The notes under the pieces were generated by a model that was given only the letters and a program-made list of their open reading frames with translations, searched no databases and had not been told where the DNA came from. From Schistocerca nitens (Eukaryota > Arthropoda > Insecta > Orthoptera > Acrididae): a stretch of DNA of 64,000 nucleotides. Below are positions 1 to 11,450 of the stretch, piece by piece. Made by a program: the position numbers and the translations under genes. The stretch lies in contig NC_064618.1 in assembly GCF_023898315.1 (NCBI RefSeq), positions 186,797,548 through 186,861,547 of the forward strand, given 5' to 3'. Numbering within the stretch: position 1 is the first letter of the stretch; each line of letters starts with the position of its first letter.

Positions 1-83
1 GGGCACATCAGGTGCCCTAGAAAAACCATCAGTATGTATGTGTGTGACATCAATGACCAATCGGAGCAAAATAGGCTAGTAAA

Positions 84-126
84 CATGGGCTCTAAAGTGG
101 ATAGCTTCAGTGTTATGAACCATTTT
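84..126. repeat. Fragment related to the 1689 hairpin MITE
   Basis: The 17-bp start ACATGGGCTCTAAAGTG is shared with 1688-1704, and the similarity fades after about 20 bp. Together the two fragments flank the Tc1 element. Confidence 0.5.
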
Positions 127-226
127 CTTCCATACCGTGAAACAAATCTCTTCCATTACCAGCTATTTGCTTTCCGCATTTTCAAGAGTGATAGTATGGA
201 CCAAAAAAGACGAAATGTCCAATATA

Positions 227-1686
227 CACTGCTGGCCACCGTAAATGCAACACCAAGAAAGACAAGAGGTAGCACAACAAAATTTATTTTGTAGATAACA
301 TGTTGACCAAGTATCAAATGATTACGTTTACAGACGTCTGGAACAGGAAAGGGAGGTAATGACAGTGGCACGTAAGGTGCCCTCCGCCACACACCGTTGG
401 GTGGCTTGCGGAGTATGAATGTAGACGTAGACATGTGGTTCCTGCCAGAATCAGTAGCCAGAGTAGCCGCCATTGTTGGAGATCACCGCTGCCACACGTC
501 TCGGCATTGAGTCAAAGAGACGTTGGATGTGTTCCTGGGGTACAGCAGCCCAAGCAGCTTCCACACGTTGCCAAAGATCATCTGGTGTGGCAGCTGGGGA
601 TGTAATCTGGGTCACTCGTTGAGCAGCCATGGACCACATGTTTTCTATCGGCGAAAGATCCGGAGAGCGAGCCGGCCAGGGAAGCAATTCAATCTGGTTA
701 TTGACGAAGAACCTTTGGACAATGCGTGCCACGTGTGGTCGCGCATTATCCTGTTGAAATATGCCTGTGGCCGAGCCCTGAAGGTAAGGAAGGACAACTG
801 GCTGCAGCACCTCGGATATGTAGCGCCGGCTATTTAAAGTACTGGCAATGCGTACTAGAGGCGTGCGAGAGTAATATCCAATACCGCCCCATACCATAAT
901 ACCCGGTGCAAGACCAGTGTGGCGGTGCATAATGCAGCTGTCCAGCATCCTCTCTCCACGGTGTCTCCACACTCGAATCCGACCATCGTGGTGCTGCAGA
1001 CAGAAGCGTGCCTCGTCAGTAAAGACAACGTCATTCCATTCTGCCGTCCACATCCGTCTGTCATCACACCATTGGCGACGGAGGCGCTTGTGGTTCTGCG
1101 TCAATGGTAGACGAAGCAATGGACGTCTTGCGGACAGACCACTCTGCTGTAAACGGCGTCAAATGGTACGCGCAGACACTGGATGATGCGTTACAGACGC
1201 AATGTGACGCGTCACTGCCATGTGCACAATTTGCCTATCAGCACGTGCAGTGGTGCACCGAGGTGAATGCGATCGACCACGTCGGTCCGTCGTACCCTCC
1301 TGCATCCAACGGTCACATACCCGCATTACAGTTGTTTGGTTTCGTCCAACACGACTAGCGATTTCTCTGTACGATAATCCACAATCTCGGTAAGCCACTA
1401 TCTTTCCTCTGTCGGATACTTGATGAAAAGATGTTCGCTGTTGTCTACGAGGCATAACTGATCGTCTTGTGAAACAACCACAAGGTAAACACACGTGCCG
1501 AACGTACACTCGTCGAAATCGCCAAACCTTAAATGGCGCTATGAGGTGGCGCCACAGGTGCGCGTGAGGTGCGTCTGCGTTGAAATTCTAATCAGTTGCA
1601 TATCTCATCGCTGCAAACTCATGGTGTAAATTTCACTTGATTCGGATGCTTCCTTCAGGGTGTTGCATTTACGGTGGCCAGCAGTG
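227..1686 (-). mobile_element. Tc1-like DNA transposon, frameshifted
   Basis: A 1460-bp element flanked by TA on both sides (225-226 and 1687-1688), with perfect inverted ends of about 28 bp that begin CACTGCTGGCCACC. The transposase lies on the minus strand in two pieces. The ends are so well preserved that the boundaries are exact. The right TA is shared with the hairpin repeat that follows directly, so the element sits at the edge of, or was inserted next to, that repeat. Confidence 0.93.
451..1509 (-). pseudogene. Tc1-like transposase, broken into two frames
   Basis: Tc1-family transposases cut and paste their element at TA. The N-terminal piece (about 1159-1455) starts MPRRQQRTSFHQVSD and holds the paired-like helix-turn-helix region, with YREIASRVGRNQTTV. 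The C-terminal piece (451-1119) holds the catalytic DDE core: TDEARF, FQQDNARPH and SPDLSPIENMW. I count 34 residues between the second Asp and the Glu, the standard DD34E. The two pieces overlap in content around 1120-1160 but are in different frames, so a short indel has broken the gene. The rest is open and ends GGYSGY. It is probably inactive unless complemented. Confidence 0.9.
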
Positions 1687-1688
1687 TA

Positions 1689-1805
1689 CATGGGCTCTAA
1701 AGTGCATACCTAAAGAGCTATGAGCATTTGTTCATCTTGGCTGCTGTAAAGCACATCGTTCAACTGAGCAAGTGCTCATATCTCTTAAGGTATGCATTTT
1801 ACAGC
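1689..1805. repeat. Hairpin MITE
   Basis: Two arms of about 33 bp (1693-1725 and 1772-1804) are inverted copies with few mismatches, separated by a 46-bp loop. The left end ACATGGGCTCTAAAGTG also occurs at 84-100, so a second fragment of the same family lies left of the Tc1 element. No coding capacity. Confidence 0.75.
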
Positions 1806-2590
1806 TAATTTTACCATACGATTTTATATTGTTTTGGGTCATACTACCTTCTCCCAAAATGTTGAAAGCAAAGCACTTGCATCAGAGGAGATTTCTTTCA
1901 CACTGTCGAACAATCGGTCCTGTCATATCCCGGAATATTGACACCCTGTGCTATGGATGTGAACAGCGTCAGTTGGTTGGGTGATCACTGCAAAAGACAC
2001 GGAGATGCCACGTACTTATGGGATGGTGGTGTCATCACCTGCAAAGTTTCTCCATTTGGCAACATCCAGGACCGTGACACGATGTTGGAGTGCATTGGAA
2101 CATTGTGGCAGGCACATTCGTTGTCAAGGTTCCGGTTGATCACGTCTGACCATCGCAGTGGAGGATAGGATATTATGAACCAAGCATATTGTAATCTCCG
2201 AGAACATGTAATGGACGGCGTCCAGCAGTCGGTATTATCCTGTAGACAAGCAGCAGGCGGACCATGGAGTTACCGTCCCATGTGTAGGCTGCAGTCGACA
2301 CCGCAACCCAAACGGCTGCGTCACGAAAGGGGCCACGAGCGGGAAGCATGGATTGCTGACGAATAGCGCCGCACTGCGTTCAGCGATCTCGGTTAAGCCT
2401 TTACCTGGATGACCATCGTCGAGTACAGTGGCGATCTTGGGTGAGGTCCCCACACTTCCATTGATTTAGAGAGACTCAGTGATGTTATTCACGGTGTGGG
2501 GAGACCTCGAACATGATTATGAGTCGTGTTTGGTATTTCTTCAGAGAAATATTTACCAAGTCACTTCCTTTTAGTTTCAAATAACCAGTA
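1806..2590. other. No gene recognised
   Basis: No long ORF with family features. Short open frames on both strands look like decayed mobile DNA, but I cannot assign them. Confidence 0.4.
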
Positions 2591-2595
2591 TCGGT

Positions 2596-2725
2596 CCAGT
2601 ATCGCATGTTCACATGTGTCAGACGAAAATTAAACTACTTTGGTTCTGACATTTTCATTGTCGCACGATATTTCAGCGGCGTTACTCGTTGTCTTCTTCA
2701 GGTGGTACCCGAGAATGGTCATTGG
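2596..2725 (-). repeat. Penelope-type terminal fragment with hammerhead-like core
   Basis: Read on the minus strand, this matches 11293-11450 on the plus strand, including CAATGACCATTCTCGGGT and the following CTGAAGA box and GAAATATC. The box-stem-GAA order is that of a hammerhead core as found in Penelope-like element termini. Helix II is decayed here. Confidence 0.6.
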
Positions 2726-4632
2726 GCTTTTTTCTTTTCCTCATTCCATTACTTCCTTTTAAGGAGGAATGTAGGCTGTCTGTGTGCCTTGGGGATTAAA
2801 CGCGCTTCAGCCATTGGGAGTCTGTTATTCTGTGTTGGCTCTATTTATCTATTTATTTTGCTAGGGGTATCGTAGGGCGGGGGACTTATATCTCCAATTG
2901 GGAATATATTTGCAGCAAATTTATGTGACAGCTCCGGTATTTACCTTACGGCCTGAGGAAAACCTGCAAACCCAGCCAAAGCTGCTAGTGTTGCAACCTT
3001 TTGCCTCTCATGGCCCTGCACTTAGGTACAGCTATGTTTTGTTTTTGCTTTATCAGCGCTACGGCGTTGTTCCTGCCGCCTCGCACTTCGGAGCGAGCCT
3101 ATCTTTTGTAATAGCGATAGGGCTGGCGTTAGCGTGGTTCTCCTTGTTACAGACTCCCCCTATCGAGCTCTCTCTGAAATTCCAGCTGTTCAGCCTCTTT
3201 CTTTCGTCAGACCTCGAGCCAATTGGGTTGATACGTGTCGTCTCGATCCTGCGTCCTCAGGGCTGTCTTTTCTAGCTCCTCAGTGTTGACTAAATTCTCA
3301 TGGCAGTGGCATGCCTCTTGGTGTTTCTGGTCTGTGGCGACACCGGTGGTTTTTATGGCACGGTTTGCCACCATTCTCTTCTTCTTGGTTGTGGTCTGCG
3401 CTTGCAACGAGCAGGATTCTGTTTGTGATGCCACATCAAAGCCCATATCGAAGCCCATTTGCATGGTCATCTGTCATGCATGCAACTCCACTCACAGAGT
3501 GAGACAGAAGGACTCCATTGGAGTGAGGCAGGCTGCTTCCATCTCCAAGTGAAACACCATCCGGAAGGGGGATACTGCTTCTTCCAGGGTGGCGTCGATG
3601 TCTGTTTGTGGTGCCTCTTGGCTCCATGGTGGTGCACTGCCTTTTGCCACTGTGACGACCTGGCCATCACAGCGGTCTTGGGCCATCTGCCACCGTCCGT
3701 CTGTCAGCAGCCGGTCACCCTCTTCCCCCCCCCCCTCACCCCCACCCACTTCCGCTGGCAGGTGGGGTGGGCGGCCGTGCTGGAGGTGGGGCTGCTGTTG
3801 GACCGCTGTTGTTCTGTGCCAGAGGTAAAGCAACGGTCTTGCTGCTTTTATGCCTCCTTCTGCATTTCTTCTTATGTTACTTCAACTCTCCGTACGTCGC
3901 CTTGTTGGTGCTGCTATGGCCAGAAAAGACTCTGCAACCACGTCAGCTGGCGACATACAGTGAGCGCACATCAGTTCTTCTTTCTTCTGCGGGCAGGCAT
4001 GGCTAGTGTGCTTGCCAACGAATGTAACGCATACTGGCTAGTTGCAACAGTAGTTTGCCACATGGCCTTCCTGCTGACACTAGAAGCACTGTGGCTTACT
4101 GTCAAGTCTCGCTGGAATCGGTTCCATTTGCACATTGAAGTCCATGAGCTTATTTAGCTCATAGACTTGCTCTGATTCTTTCCTTCTCTGTTACCCTACA
4201 GCCGCCTCAACAGGTAGAACGAAGAGTGGCGGATTGTGTAGTTCGACTGCCACCTCTCTGAACGCAGCTCGCTGCAGCCCCCTGCAGACCATTTCTTCAC
4301 TGTATAGCCATGGCAATTCTCGCAGAACTGCCTTGACTGCTTTTCGTCTCTTGGTTTGCGCTACTTCTTGCGCTGGGATTACGTGTTGGTCAGGGAGAGG
4401 CTTCAGAGCCTCAAAGTCAGCCCAGAGTAACGTCATTGTTAGCGCATTTGACGCTGATCTCCCACTTGGCTTCGTTTTCTAGCTTGCCAAGAAATTTTAG
4501 CCAATCCTATCCTTCGTATCAGATGAGGACTGCTGGTGTTGGAATTTTTCGGCCAGCCTTCTTCTTTGTGACTGTTTGCCCTGTGGCTGTTGGTCCTGCC
4601 GTCGTCTGCCCATCTTCTTCAGAGCTGGCAGA
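2726..4632 (-). pseudogene. Gag-only non-LTR element, copy A (3' unit)
   Basis: This is the most downstream of three similar units read right to left. Across about 4130-3930 the minus strand encodes the three zinc knuckles typical of Jockey/I-type ORF1 proteins, in part QCF-stop-CQQEGHVANYCC, VCVTFVGKHTSHACP and LMCAHC, interrupted by stops and shifts. The C-terminal ORF1 part reads on to a stop at about 3207, after NWLEV. About 450 bp of non-coding 3' sequence follows, then an A-rich tail (T-rich on the plus strand at 2726-2745). No RT or endonuclease follows. The 5' end is cut short at the join with copy B. Long plus-strand ORFs here, for example 3459-4157, are antisense. Confidence 0.7.
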
Positions 4633-7018
4633 TGTATTTTTCTTGCTCATTTCATTCCTTCTTCTTAAGGAGCAAGGCAGGCTGTTCAAGTGCCTTAGGG
4701 ATTGAACACTATTCAGCCATGAGGTGTATGTAATTCTGTTTTGTCTCTATTTATTTTTTTTAGGTAAAAAGTGTGGAACTTATAACTCCGAACTGGGAAT
4801 TTATTTGCCGGAAATTTAGGGGACAGCTCCGGTATTCACCTTATGGCCTGAGGAAAACCTGCAACACACGGTCAGAGCTGCTGGTGTTGGCACCATTTTG
4901 ATTCTGATAATGCTTTGCTGTCGAGTGGCTGTTTTCTTTTTCACTTGTCAGTGCTGTGGCGTTGTTTTTGTAGCCTTGCGCTTTGGGGCATGCCTATCTT
5001 TGGTTAAGGCGGTAGGGTTTGTAATGGTGTCGTTCTTTTTGTTCTAGTCTTCTCCTATCGAGCTCTTCCTGAAATTCGGGTTGTTTGGCCTGTTTCTTTT
5101 GCTAGGCATCGAGCCAGTTAAGTTGATACACGTCGTCTCGATCTTGAGCCCTCGGGGCTGACTTGTCTAGCAACTCAGTGTTGACTATGTTATCTTGGCA
5201 GTTGACAAAGTCTCAAGTTTGTACCTCTTGGTCTTCTTGCTCTGCTGTGACACCGGTCGTTTGTACAGCATTGTTTGTCACCATTCTCTTCTTCTTTGTT
5301 GTGATCCATGCTTGCAATGGGCAGGCTTCTATTGGAAATGCTGCATCGATGCCCGTTTGCATGGTCATCTATGACGAACCCAATTCCTCTTGCAGTCAGT
5401 GACGGTGGAGCACCATCTGGACGCTTGATACCGTTTTTTCCACAGCAGCATCAATGTCCATAAGTGGCATATCTTAGCTGTATGTTGGTGCACTGCCTTC
5501 TGCCACTGCAACAACTGTGTCAGCATGGCAGTCTTGGGCTGTCTGCCAATGTCATGCCCCACACAGCTGACCAACCCCCATTCCACTGCCACTGGCAGGT
5601 GGTACAGGCTGTTGTGCTAAAGGTGGAGCTGCTGTTGTACTGCTGTTGTTCTGTGCTGGAGGTAAAGGAGCAGTTGTGCTGCCTTTACATCGCCTCCTGC
5701 ATTTCTCTTATGTTGCTTCAGCTCTCCAGATATCAATGTCTTGATGCTGCCGTGGGCAGCAAAGGCTCTGCAGCGACGCTAGCTGGCGACATGTGGCCCA
5801 CCACAGTGGGCGCACGTTGAGGGTTCTTTTTTCTTGGACAGGTATGGCTGGTGTGCTTGCCGGCCCATTTAATGCATACTGGCTGGTTGTGGCAGCACTT
5901 TGCCACATGGACATCTTGCTGACACTAGAAGCACTGGGGCTTACTGCCAAGTTCCACTGGAATCGGTTCCAATTGCACATTGAAGCCCATGACGTTATTC
6001 AGCTCACAGACTTGCTCTGCTTCCTCCCTTCCTTCCTTCTCTGTTGCTCCACGCCCTCATCGATGGCCAGAATGAAGAGTGGCAGCTTCCACCTATTCAT
6101 CCGACTGTGTAGTTGGACTGCCACGTCTTTGAAGCCAGCTGGCTGTAGTCCTCTGCAGACCACCTCTTCACTGCACAGTCATTCCAATCGTTGTAGAAGT
6201 GCCTAGACTGCTGTTGGTCTTTTGGTTTGCACCCCTTCCGGCGTTGGGATCACATTTTGGCCGAGTAGAGGCATCAGAGCCTCATTGTCAACCCAGAGTT
6301 CCGTCTGGACCTCCTGAACCGCGTCATTGTTGGGGCATTTGACGCTGATCTCCCCCTTGGCTTCATATTCTAGCTTGCCAGGAAATTCCAGACAGTCTTC
6401 TCTTTGGTATCAGATAAAGCTTGGCGGCGTCACGGTTTTGGTTCAAATGGCTCTGAGCACTATGGGACTTAACTTCTGTGGTCATCAGTCCCCTAGAACT
6501 TAGAACTACTTAAACCTAACTAACCTAAAGACATCACACACATCCATGCCCGAGGCAGGATTCGAACCTGCGACCGGAGTGGTCACGCGGTTCCAGACTG
6601 AAGCGCCTAGAACCTCACAGCCACATCGGTCATGGTGTCTCTGCCTGCCTTTTTCTCTGTGACCACTTTCCCTATTGCTTACTGGTCCTACCGTAGTCTG
6701 CCCATCTTCTTCACAGCTTTCAGATATGTCGATCACCAGTCGGTGGCTGTCCATGATGACTGGTTCGTGTTCTGCCATTTTACACTTAGTCGACTTCTCA
6801 AGTGGAGCGGCTCCCACCCTGTGTGTTCTTCCATTGTTTCCTTTTCTGCCGACTGTGAGGCGCGGTTAATCACACAACAATTTGCTTTATTGCTGTGATT
6901 ACATCAGCACAACTACAAGCTGCTATGCACACGCACATCACAGGGTAGCAAGTTCTCTGACACTGTGTCACTGATCTGCACGCCTCGGCTGCACAAGAGT
7001 AACTGTGACAGACGGCAG
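4633..7018 (-). pseudogene. Gag-only non-LTR element, copy B
   Basis: Second unit, same orientation. The ORF1 start region (6817-6636) reads STKCKMAEHEPVIMDSHRLV and is similar to copy C at 9130-8990. The knuckle region lies at about 5975-5780 (VCIKWAGKHTSHTCP; CAHCGGPHVAS) and is frameshifted. It is interrupted by a SINE at 6441-6635. The 3' non-coding part shares the CCTGAGGAAAACCTGCAA block with copies A and C (on the plus strand), and ends in an A-rich tract at the join with copy A. Confidence 0.7.
6441..6635 (-). repeat. tRNA-headed SINE, minus orientation
   Basis: The reverse complement has the same head, B box (GGTTCGAATCCTGCCTCGGG) and tail (GAGCCATTTGAACCA) as the copies at 20682 and 52318. 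It is inserted in gag-only copy B. Confidence 0.88.
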
Positions 7019-9290
7019 ATTTATTTTTCCCTTTTTTCGCTCTTTTCATTCCTTTCTCTTAAGGAGGAAGGCAGGCTGTTCGAGTGCCTTTGGGGTTTAA
7101 CACTATTCAGTCATGAGGTGACTGTTATTCTGTGTTGGCCCTGTTTATTTATTTATTTTGCAAGGGGAATGGGGGGGGGGGTACTTATATATCCAAATTA
7201 GGCATTTATTTGCTGGAAGTTTGGGGGACACCTCTGGTATTTACGTTACAGCCTAAGGAAAACCTGAAAACCCCAGCCAGAGCTGTAGGTGTTGACACCA
7301 TTTTGCCTCTCATACTGCTTTACTCAGGATGTGTTATGTTGATTTGGCTTGATTTCTCAGCATTTAATCATTGTTCTTGCTGTCTTGCGCTTTGGGGCTG
7401 GCCTGTCCCCTATGGTAGCGATAGGGCTGGCATTCACGGCATCCTTCTTGCTCTTGTATCCTCCTTTAGAGCTCTTTCAGACTTCCGAGTTGTTCAACTT
7501 CTTCCCAACGCCAGATCTCGAGCCAGTGGCACTGATACGCGTCGTCTGGGTCCACCGCCCTCAGGGCTGTCTTGTCTAGCACCTCAGTGTTGACTAAGTT
7601 GTCGTGTCAGTTAACAAACTCCCGAGTTTGTACCTCTTGGTGTTCTTGGTTTGCTTCGACACTAGTCGTTTGTTTGGCACTGTTTGTCACCACTCTTCTT
7701 CTTTGTTGAGGTCTGCTCTTGCAGCCAGCAGGATCACAGATGTGAAGACCCATCGACGCCCGTTTTTAGCGGTCATCTGTGACGAACGTGACTCCACTAG
7801 CAGTCGAGGACGGAAGGACTCCCACAGCATGAGGTAGGCTGCTTCCATCTCAGTGTGGAGTCTGTGTGGAGCACCATCCGGCAGAGGCATACCGCTTCTT
7901 CCAGGGTGGCGTCAATGTCTGTTTGTGGTGCGTCTTGTCTGCAAGGTGGTGCGCCGCCCTCTGCCTCTGCGACAATTTGGTCAGTGTGGTGGTCTTGGGC
8001 TGTCAGCCATGATCCATCTGCACGCAGTCGGCCACCCCTGACACCCCACCCCCCCACCTCCCCGCCGTTGGCCGCTGGCGGGCGAGGCGGACAGGGCGGT
8101 CGGCAGCGCTGGTGGTGGGGCTGCGGTCAGACTGCTGTTGTCCTGCTAGGGATGTAAGGCAACGGTCTTGCTATCCCTATGCCTCCCTCTGCATTTCTTT
8201 TATGTTGCTTCAGCTCTCTGGACGTCGCCTGTTTGGTGTCGCTACGGCCAGCAAAGGCTCTGCAGGCACACCAGCTGGCGATGTGTGGCTCGCTGCAGTG
8301 GGTGCATATCAGGGGTTCTTCTTTCTTCTGCAAGTAGGCATGGCTGGTGTGCTTGCCAGCACCTTTGATGCATACTGGCTGGTTGTGTCAATACTTTGCC
8401 ACATGTCACTCCTGTTGACACTTGAAGCACTATGGCTTAGTGTCAAGTCCCACTGGCAGTTGTTCCACTTACACATTGAAGCACTTGAGCTTATTCAGCT
8501 CACAGAAATGCTCCGCTTCCTTCCTTCACTATCGTTTCATGGCTGTAGCTATGGCCATAATGAAGAGAGGTGGCTTCCTCCTGTTCATCCGATTGTGCAG
8601 TCAGACAGCCGCCACTCCAAACACGGCTTGCCGCAGTCTTCTGTGGACTAAGTCGTCACGGTATAGCCATTGTAATCCTCGTAGATATGCCTTGACTGCT
8701 GTTGGTGTATTGGTTTGCGCCCGTTCAGGCGCTGGGATCACGTGTTGGCTGAAGATAGGCATCAGAGCCTCACAGTCGGCCCAGAGTTCCATCTGGACCT
8801 CTGTACAGCCTCATTGTTAGGGCATTTGTCACTGATCTCCCCCTTGGCTTCCTCTTATAGCTTGCCGAAAAATTCCAGCCAGTCTTCTCCTTAGTATCGG
8901 ATGAAGACTGGTGGTGTCGAAGTTTTTCGGCCTGCGATCATCTCCGTGACTGCTTGCTCTGTGGTTGCTAGTCCTTCTGTCATCTGTCCATCTTTTACAT
9001 GGCTGGCAGATGCGTCGATCACCAGACAGTGGCTGTCTGGGCTGCCTGGTTCGTCTTCTGTGGCATTATCCTCAGTCGACTTCACAGGCAGCGCAGCACC
9101 TGTCTCGTGTCTTCTCCTTAAGCTTCCCTTTCTGCGCATTTTGGGGTGCATAATCACATGAAAATTTGCTTTATTGTAGTGAGAACAGCAACACGACAAC
9201 AATTTGCAAGGCGCGCGCATGCCACAGAGCAACAAATTCTCTGCCACAGCATCACTCGTGGAAGTATTTATGGCTGTAAGGTGCTGGGCG
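7019..9290 (-). pseudogene. Gag-only non-LTR element, copy C (5' unit)
   Basis: Most upstream unit. ORF1 begins at about 9160 (MRRKGSLRRRHETGAALPVK) and runs with several breaks to the zinc-knuckle region (about 8480-8280; TSHTCP-like and CxxCxxPHIASWCACR residues) and on to about 7500. The 3' tail at about 7021-7050 is A-rich on the coding strand and abuts the 5' region of copy B. As in the other copies, no RT or endonuclease sequence follows ORF1. Confidence 0.7.
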
Positions 9291-9339
9291 CTCCCTAGTT
9301 GGTCTGCATCACATCAGGTGATCGCTCTTTAGTCCGCGC

Positions 9340-10545
9340 CCACCAGAAGCATTCTACCACCGGAACAATTCGGATTTCGCCCAGAGCACTCCACGATGCA
9401 ACAACTGAAACGTGTTGTTGAAGAAATTACTTATGCCTTCAACTATAGAGAACATTGCGGTGCAGAATTCCTAGATGTATCAAAGGTATTTGACAGCATT
9501 TGGCACTGTAGCCTCCTCTGAAAGCTATGACATATGGGTTTTCCAAGGGTCGGCGTCCAGCTGACGGCATCCGACTTGAGCGATAGGAGTTTTTCGTCCG
9601 TGTCGACGCATCAACATCAATGGACTGTCCGATTGCTGCAGGAGTACTCCAGGGTCCCGTGCTTGGCCCAATGTTGTACATCATCTTCACATCAGATCTA
9701 CCGTGTGTAGAACAGCCCTTCTACGCCGATGTCACTGCCATCTATACAAGAAGAAGGTGGCCACAGGCGATACACTGAAGACTGCAGGAAGCCTGCACTG
9801 ACCTGGAGACATGGTCGAAGAAGTGGAGAGTACGTTGCAATGCCTAGAAGAGCCAGGCTGTGATCTGTGATCTTTACACGCAGAAGACAGCCGCAAGTTC
9901 CGTGCATCCAGCTCAACTATGAAGATATCGAATGGCAAACACACTACTACCTATTTGAGAGTAATTATAGACAGGTCCGTGATCTGGGAGCCAGAAATTA
10001 CTGCCGTCCGACATAAGGTCGACCAACGCCTGGGGCTCTTTACCCTCTCCAGACTGAAAGGTCCAGCCTCTCCATCTAAAATGGATTGCTGATATTTCGA
10101 CAATTCACGCGACCCGTGATGGATTACGTGTGTGCTGCATGGGGCAACGCAGCAACGAAGCACATGCAGCGACTGCAATCACTGCAGAATAAGGCCCTTA
10201 GACTAATATTCCACGTTCCCAACCAATTTCCACCAAGAATGCTCCACTAGGCGGTCAAGGAACCGGAAGTCCTACGAAGGATTCAAGCAGCAGCACAGAA
10301 TATTTGTAGGAAGGCAGAAGACTTGACGAATGAACTCATCAGGAACCTCAGAACTCCACCAGGCGATCGAGACCGCTACAAGCGGCCAGTAGGTTTGCTG
10401 GAAAGATGAATGCATGCACGGTTTAAAAGAAGAAATTTAATATGTATTGTATTAAATAAAAACACAAGAAATACCCAGTATGACATAACAGAAGTAGTAG
10501 TAAATGCCCTAGGGTAATAGACTACATTCCCCTTCAATAGAATAA
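9340..10545 (+). pseudogene. Jockey-like LINE reverse transcriptase, decayed 3' part
   Basis: Plus-strand translation in shifting frames gives RT hallmarks. These are EQFGFRPEHSTMQQLKRVVE, then FLDVSKVFDSIWHC (the first catalytic Asp region), and later VMDYVCAAWGNAATKHMQRL and NKALRLIFHVPNQFPP, which mark the thumb and C-terminal region of Jockey-clade proteins. The region around 9600-9950 is too shifted to show the FADD box clearly. Stops and frameshifts make it a relic. It ends in an AT-rich stretch at about 10430-10550. It directly follows the gag-only array but lies on the opposite strand, so it is not their missing ORF2. Confidence 0.72.
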
Positions 10546-10899
10546 ATAAATTAAGATGATGCGGTCGGGCCCTCCAGGTGCGGCTGCCATGGTCCTCTGT
10601 TGTCGCTGGTGTTCCCACTGCCGTCCGCGCCCCGCTCGGCCGCTCTCTGGGGTCTTGGTTGTCATCTGTAGTGTCTGGTGCTCTGTATCCTGGCTGTTTC
10701 CTTGGTTTCCACTTCTGTTTCTTCCTGGGCGCTTCGTACTAGGTCCACGCCGCGTCGATTGTTCCGTCTCCGATCAGCTTCCGTCAGGCGCAGTTCCAGT
10801 GGTTCCCTCTGATCGTTGGCGTTCCGACCGACGTCTGTGCCCGAGTTGTACGTCCTCTAGAATCGTGGTCGTCATCTCGGTAGTGTCAGGACAAATTTG

Positions 10900-11110
10900 T
10901 AGTGTCTGATGCTCTGCCTCCTGGTTTTTACTTGGTCCTCACTCTTGTTTCTTTGGAGATCTCGATGTGTTTTGCGTTGAGTTTTCAGAAATTCAAGAGC
11001 TGGATCCCAGGCGTTGCTGAGCTGGTATCCAGTGTCACAGTTGATGAGATTCTCCTCTATTTTGATTTCGATGGGCTCTTTTATGACGCTGTCCCAGTAT
11101 CTATGAGTCT
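10900..11110 (-). pseudogene. Penelope-like element, C-terminal protein fragment
   Basis: The minus strand reads YWDSVIKEPIEIKIEENLIN followed by a CDTGYQLSNAWDP stretch. This matches the last part of the intact Penelope protein at 22893 (WDSVVKESVEIRLAENLIN, KAWDP) that follows its GIY-YIG domain. The rest of the protein is missing. The GC-rich DNA at 10556-10900 continues on the same side and may be its 3' non-coding part. Confidence 0.65.
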
Positions 11111-11139
11111 GTGTGACAATCTTGGTGTCATAGCGGCCG

Positions 11140-11450
11140 AGACGGACTCGGGCGGCAGTAGGAACACCTGTGACCAGAAAGGACCATGGGAGCCACGTCT
11201 GGCGGGTGCGGACTGCGGAGAGAACACCCGATGCGGCGCGGACCGACTAGGGAGCTCCAGCACTTTACAGGCATAAATACTGGACTAGATCCGCCCAATG
11301 ACCATTCTCGGGTAGCCTCTGAAGAAGACAGCGAGTTACGCCGTCGAAAAATCGTGCGAGAAAGACGCGAACATCTCGCAGAAGTCCAGTTTTTCTGAAT
11401 GTCAACAGATCGCCTGGAAATCCTGAAGAACTACTTTGGTTCTGTTTCAA
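11140..11450 (+). repeat. Penelope-type terminal repeat with hammerhead-like core
   Basis: GC-rich sequence, then CATAAATA, then CTGAAGA (11319-11325), a helix GAC-GCG paired with CGC-GTC, and GAA (11346-11348). The order of parts matches the terminal region of the Penelope element at 25930-26130. It lies opposite in strand to the protein fragment at 10900-11110, so two pieces in inverted order may be present. Confidence 0.55.

Noticed and set aside
1806..2460. Possible transposase relic with frames of 60-76 codons
   Set aside because: No catalytic or helix-turn-helix motif could be supported on either strand.
3459..4157. 232-codon plus-strand ORF
   Set aside because: It lies antisense to the zinc-knuckle region of gag-only copy A; the other two copies have similarly placed shadows with different frames and no conserved product.
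2726..9290. Telomeric array
   Set aside because: The layout resembles HeT-A, but no TTAGG repeats are present and the array lies among intronic repeats; telomere function is not supported.
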